From: Nocardioides speluncae
Lineage (GTDB): Bacteria; Actinomycetota; Actinomycetes; Propionibacteriales; Nocardioidaceae
Direction of reading: 5' to 3'
Assembly: GCF_003121585.1 (NCBI RefSeq)
Contig: NZ_QEOO01000037.1
Location: forward strand, 124,001 to 188,000
DNA: 64,000 nucleotides
The notes beneath the pieces are model-generated. The model saw only the letters and a list, made by a program, of their open reading frames with translations. It searched no databases and was not told where the DNA came from. A program made the position numbers and the translations under genes. Positions 61,112-64,000 of the stretch are shown piece by piece; position 1 is the stretch's first letter, and the number at the start of each line of letters is the position of its first letter.

Positions 61112-62308
61112 ATGATGAAGATCGCCGTGATCGGGGCCGGACCGCTCGGGTCTGCCACTGCACGTCACCTCGCCGAGAGCGGAGCCCACGTCACTGTGTT
61201 CGGACCCGACGAGCCTGCGACATTCGCCGGCCACCAGGGCACCTGGTCGGGGCACTACGACCAGGGACGGATGGCGGTGACCGACCCGCTGTTGGTCGCC
61301 AGCATCCTCGGACACCGCGCGATGGCCAGGTACGCAGACCTCGCGATGCGCTCCGGCGTGACGTTCTCACGCTCGCACCCGCAGTTGATGATGTTTCCCG
61401 ACGGTGCGACCGGCGAAGGGACCCAGGAACCGTCCTCGAGTCATGCCTACCGGATGCTCGATGCGGTGCTGGAGCACTCCCGCACGTTCGGTGAGACGCC
61501 TGAGGTGCTCGACTCCGCGCAGCTGCACGCGCGGTTCCCGGACATGCGGTTCGCAGCGAACCAGATCGGTGCGTTGCAACACGATGCGCTGATCGTCAAC
61601 CCCCGCCTGCTGGTGCGTGCGGAGCTTGTGCTCGCGGAGGCCGCCGGAGCGACCCGGGTGCGCGAGCTCGTCGTCGGCTTGGAGTCCACAGCTTCCCAGG
61701 TTCGGCTCACCCTGGCCGACGGCTTCACAGCGAGCTTCGACAAGGTCGTGGTCGCCACTGGGGCCGGCACCAACGCGAGCGGGCTGCTCCCCGCTCGGGT
61801 CGACACGACGGTCTACGGCGCCACCATCGTGCTCCTCGAGGTCGACGGTCCCGACGTGGTGCAGATGCCGGCATGGATGTACCTGGACAGCCACCACGGT
61901 GGCGGCCTGATCACGCCCCCAACCCAGTACCCGGACCGACGCTGGTATCTCAAATGTGCCAGCGGGCAACTGCTCAGCAACCCGCTGCACAGCGCAGGGG
62001 AGATCAGCGGCTGGGTCAGCACCGGCGGCGAGTCGAGCGAGCTCGACTACTTCCAGGAGTTCGTCGCACGCAGTCTTCCCGCCGTTCAGGTGCGTGGGGG
62101 GCACACGAGGCCGTGCCTGCCCAGCATCAACACCACCAGCGTTCCCTACATTGACATGGTGGACGAGCGCGTGGGGCTCGTGGTCGAAGGCGAGCGCGGC
62201 GTCATGATGGCCGACGAAATCGGCCGCCTGTCCGCACGTCTCACCCTGACCGGGGAGTGGCGGGACTCGCTGGACCACCACGAGGTGGCGGTGCGCTGGG
62301 CCGCCTGA
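61112..62308 (+). CDS. FAD-dependent oxidoreductase (D-amino acid oxidase / DadA-like)
   Basis: A 398-residue flavoprotein with the N-terminal FAD motif IAVIGAGPLGSATARHLAESGAHVTVFGPD, a second NAD(P)-free core, VVVATGAGTNASGLLP, and RPCLPSINTTSVPYIDMV near the end. The DAO family oxidises amino acids, sarcosine-like N-methyl compounds or glycine derivatives. It lies 11 bases after the saccharopine-dehydrogenase-like gene and is likely to act in the same pathway. Confidence 0.88.
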   Translation: MMKIAVIGAGPLGSATARHLAESGAHVTVFGPDEPATFAGHQGTWSGHYDQGRMAVTDPLLVASILGHRAMARYADLAMRSGVTFSRSHPQLMMFPDGATGEGTQEPSSSHAYRMLDAVLEHSRTFGETPEVLDSAQLHARFPDMRFAANQIGALQHDALIVNPRLLVRAELVLAEAAGATRVRELVVGLESTASQVRLTLADGFTASFDKVVVATGAGTNASGLLPARVDTTVYGATIVLLEVDGPDVVQMPAWMYLDSHHGGGLITPPTQYPDRRWYLKCASGQLLSNPLHSAGEISGWVSTGGESSELDYFQEFVARSLPAVQVRGGHTRPCLPSINTTSVPYIDMVDERVGLVVEGERGVMMADEIGRLSARLTLTGEWRDSLDHHEVAVRWAA

Positions 62309-62500
62309 GCTCAACCGGGCCATACCCCCGGCACCTGGACACGGTGGGCCGGAAACAGCCTCTGGAGGGCCGACACGGCCTCCTCCACCTTGGGCCAATA
62401 TCGCCGACCGACTTACCGCTGAACGGGACTCGCCGTGCGGCAGAGAGGCGCGGGGCCGAATGCTGGCCGTGAACCGGCGCATCCCGAACAGGAGTCACAC

Positions 62501-63163
62501 GTGAGCACGATCGCGATCATCGGCGGCACGGGTCCGCAGGGCAGGGGCCTCGGCTACCGGTTCGCGAAGGGCGGCCACGCGGTCGTCCTCGGCTCGCGCT
62601 CGGAGGAACGGGCGGCGAAGGCCGCCGCGGAGGTCCAGGCCCGAATCGCGGGTGCTGGCTCGGTTATCGGGGCGTCCAACGCCAAGGCTGCCGAGGCTGC
62701 GGACCTGGTGCTGCTGGCCGTTCCGTACGACGGGCACGATGCCCTGGTCGCCGAGCTGGCGGATTCGTTGAGCGGCAAGGTCGTGATCAGCTGCGTCAAT
62801 CCCCTGGGCTTCGACAAGGCCGGCCCCTATGGACTCAACCTCGGCCCCACCTCCGCCGCGGAGCAGGCCCAGGCTCTGGTCCCCGGTGCGCGGGTCGTCG
62901 GCGCGTTCCACCACCTCTCGGCGGTCTCGCTCATCAGCGACGCGGAGATCCACGAGGACGTGCTCGTCTGCGGTGACGACGCGGACGCGAAGGCCGTCGT
63001 CCAGGAGCTGGCCACCACCGTCTCTGGCGGGCGGGGTATCGACGCCGGGAAGCTCCGGCTCGCCCGGCAGCTCGAGCCGCTCACCGCCGTCCTCATCTCC
63101 ATCAACCGGCGCTACAAGGCCCGGTCCGGGATCTCCATCGCCGGTCTCGATCCCGGCCGATGA
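62501..63163 (+). CDS. NADPH-dependent F420 reductase (NpdG family)
   Basis: A 220-residue protein from GTG 62501 (AGGAG upstream): STIAIIGGTGPQGRGLGYRFAKGGHAVVLGSRSEERA, LVLLAVPYDGHDALVAEL, KVVISCVNPLGFDKAGPYGL and VVGAFHHLSAVSLIS match the NpdG/F420-NADP oxidoreductase family closely, better than the gene at 26765. It transfers hydride between NADPH and coenzyme F420. A partial LLM-type gene nearby could use the reduced F420. Confidence 0.92.
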   Translation: MSTIAIIGGTGPQGRGLGYRFAKGGHAVVLGSRSEERAAKAAAEVQARIAGAGSVIGASNAKAAEAADLVLLAVPYDGHDALVAELADSLSGKVVISCVNPLGFDKAGPYGLNLGPTSAAEQAQALVPGARVVGAFHHLSAVSLISDAEIHEDVLVCGDDADAKAVVQELATTVSGGRGIDAGKLRLARQLEPLTAVLISINRRYKARSGISIAGLDPGR

Positions 63164-63220
63164 CCATCGCCCGGTCCCTCGAGGCGGCGCGCCGCACCAC
63201 GATGGAGCGCGCTGAGGAGG

Positions 63221-63697
63221 TCAGCAGCCCGAGGCGAGCAGTGCTGGCGACTCGGCCCGGCCGTCGAGGACCCTGTTGGTCCGCACCGTGACCTTCCATC
63301 CCGTCTCGCCACGCCGAAGCCGCCAGTGGTTGGCGGTCGCGCGGCGAACGACGAATCGCCCGGCCTGGTGGACGATCATGAGCGAATGGCAGACCGCCAC
63401 CGCGTCGTCGCCAATGACCGTGACGACAGGCGGGCCGACGAAGTGCGCGCAGCCACCAGCGATCCAGCCCTGGTGGTTGGCCGACTCGACCATCGCCACG
63501 ATCTCGCCGTGTCCGTGCATCACGAGCTCGTCGACGTCGTAGACACCGCCGGCCTCCCAGAGCGCGGCGACCGCCTCGGCGGAGCCGGCGTCGACGAGAG
63601 GGCCGTAGGACGCGATCAGCCGGGCAATGTCCGCCTCGTCCTCAAGTCGCTGGATCCGGGCCTCGAGCGCTGCCCAGTCGTTGATGCTGTCGCTCAC
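63221..63697 (-). CDS. SnoaL-like / NTF2-fold protein
   Basis: A 158-residue protein from GTG 63697: ALEARIQRLEDEADIARLIASYGPLVDAGSAEAVAALWEAGGVYDV and HGHGEIVAMVESANHQG, AHFVGPPVVTVIGDDAVAVCHSLMIVHQAGRFVVRRATANHWRLRRGETGWKV, the nuclear-transport-factor-2 (SnoaL-like 4) pattern of small cone-shaped enzymes. Coupled by GTGA to the LLM gene upstream. Confidence 0.88.
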   Translation of the reverse strand: MSDSINDWAALEARIQRLEDEADIARLIASYGPLVDAGSAEAVAALWEAGGVYDVDELVMHGHGEIVAMVESANHQGWIAGGCAHFVGPPVVTVIGDDAVAVCHSLMIVHQAGRFVVRRATANHWRLRRGETGWKVTVRTNRVLDGRAESPALLASGC

Positions 63698-64000
63698 GCG
63701 CCGACCTTGTCGCCGACCACGGCCAGGGCCGCGAGCTGCTCGCAGTAGTGGTCCACCGAGTCAGCCGCGAGGGCGGCGCCCGCAATGGTGGCACCGGCCT
63801 CACGGAGTCCGGTCAGCACGCGCTCGGCCCGATCCGGGTCCCCGATCGGGTCGAGCTGGCGGCCGGCGCTGAGCACGACGTTGAATCCCTCGGGCAGCTC
63901 GACCGTGTCGAGCAGGCCGCGCAGCTGGTCCGTGTTGAGGCCGAAGGGAACCCAGCCGTCGCCGTACGTCGCGGCGCGGCGCAGCGAGCGCAGCGTGCGG
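63694..64000 (-). CDS. LLM-class flavin- or F420-dependent oxidoreductase, C-terminal part (runs off right edge)
   Basis: The open frame enters at the right edge and ends at 63694. RTLRSLRRAATYGDGWVPFGLNTDQLRGLLDTVE and VLSAGRQLDPIGDPDRAERVLTGLREAGATIAGAAL fit the C-terminal end of luciferase-like (LLM) oxidoreductases (DGW followed by a G-rich loop). The gene start lies beyond the window. Its stop overlaps the SnoaL-like start (GTGA). Confidence 0.82.
   Translation of the reverse strand, partial: RTLRSLRRAATYGDGWVPFGLNTDQLRGLLDTVELPEGFNVVLSAGRQLDPIGDPDRAERVLTGLREAGATIAGAALAADSVDHYCEQLAALAVVGDKVGA

Noticed and set aside
1-64000. CRISPR arrays, prophage or conjugation modules
   Set aside because: No regularly spaced direct repeats and no integrase, capsid, terminase or relaxase genes were recognised.

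Overview
The window is very GC-rich, with dense, often overlapping genes, GTG starts, many TetR/IclR/MarR/LuxR/SARP regulators, MpaB-type oxygenases, F420-linked reductases and large secreted subtilisins. This points to a soil actinobacterium, probably of the Nocardioidaceae (inference from gene style, not a database match). No rRNA, tRNA, CRISPR array or intact insertion sequence was seen.

Layout. 1-7.9 kb is mixed accessory ground: a partial AraC regulator, a WYL regulator divergent from an NmrA-like reductase, two decayed or frameshifted genes, an Lrp/AsnC regulator, a DUF1579 gene, a frameshifted PLP enzyme and a pyrroline-5-carboxylate-reductase-like gene. 7.9-25.4 kb is a complete aromatic catabolic island. 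A leftward arm carries a gene of unknown function, an IclR regulator and a Rieske-hydrolase fusion. A rightward operon of 15 genes carries two extradiol dioxygenases, a histidine phosphatase, a two-subunit dikinase resembling phenylphosphate synthase, a Rieske oxygenase with its reductase, a HAD phosphatase, and the full lower meta-cleavage pathway to pyruvate and acetyl-CoA. The gene set suggests that a phenolic substrate is first phosphorylated, then ring-hydroxylated as an aryl phosphate, dephosphorylated to a catechol and cleaved. This phosphorylate-then-Rieske logic is the most unusual system here.

25.5-29 kb holds a methyltransferase, a VOC protein, an F420-NADP-reductase-like gene and a MarR regulator with twin operators, followed by about 1 kb of gene debris. 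29-57 kb is an extracellular hydrolase island: three intact S8 subtilisins, one S8 relic, an FG-GAP protein, a lipase with a discoidin domain and an M4 metalloprotease, mixed with TrmB/LuxR, SARP-type and large LuxR regulators. Two TetR/MpaB-oxygenase pairs are embedded in it. Two shared DNA boxes link these genes into apparent regulons. A 17-bp box with 11-bp-spaced repeats lies upstream of all three S8 operons. A 16-bp identical box lies 65-70 bp upstream of both the lipase and the M4 protease.

57.6-62.3 kb is an operon-like set: an orphan solute-binding lipoprotein, a TetR regulator, a saccharopine-dehydrogenase-like gene and an FAD oxidoreductase. 62.5-64 kb has a second F420-NADP-reductase-like gene and, leftward, a SnoaL-like gene coupled to a partial luciferase-like (LLM) oxidoreductase.

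Several genes carry single-base frameshifts (3152, 4650, 6305-6309, 38674). They are either real decay or sequence errors, and this cannot be decided from the window alone.
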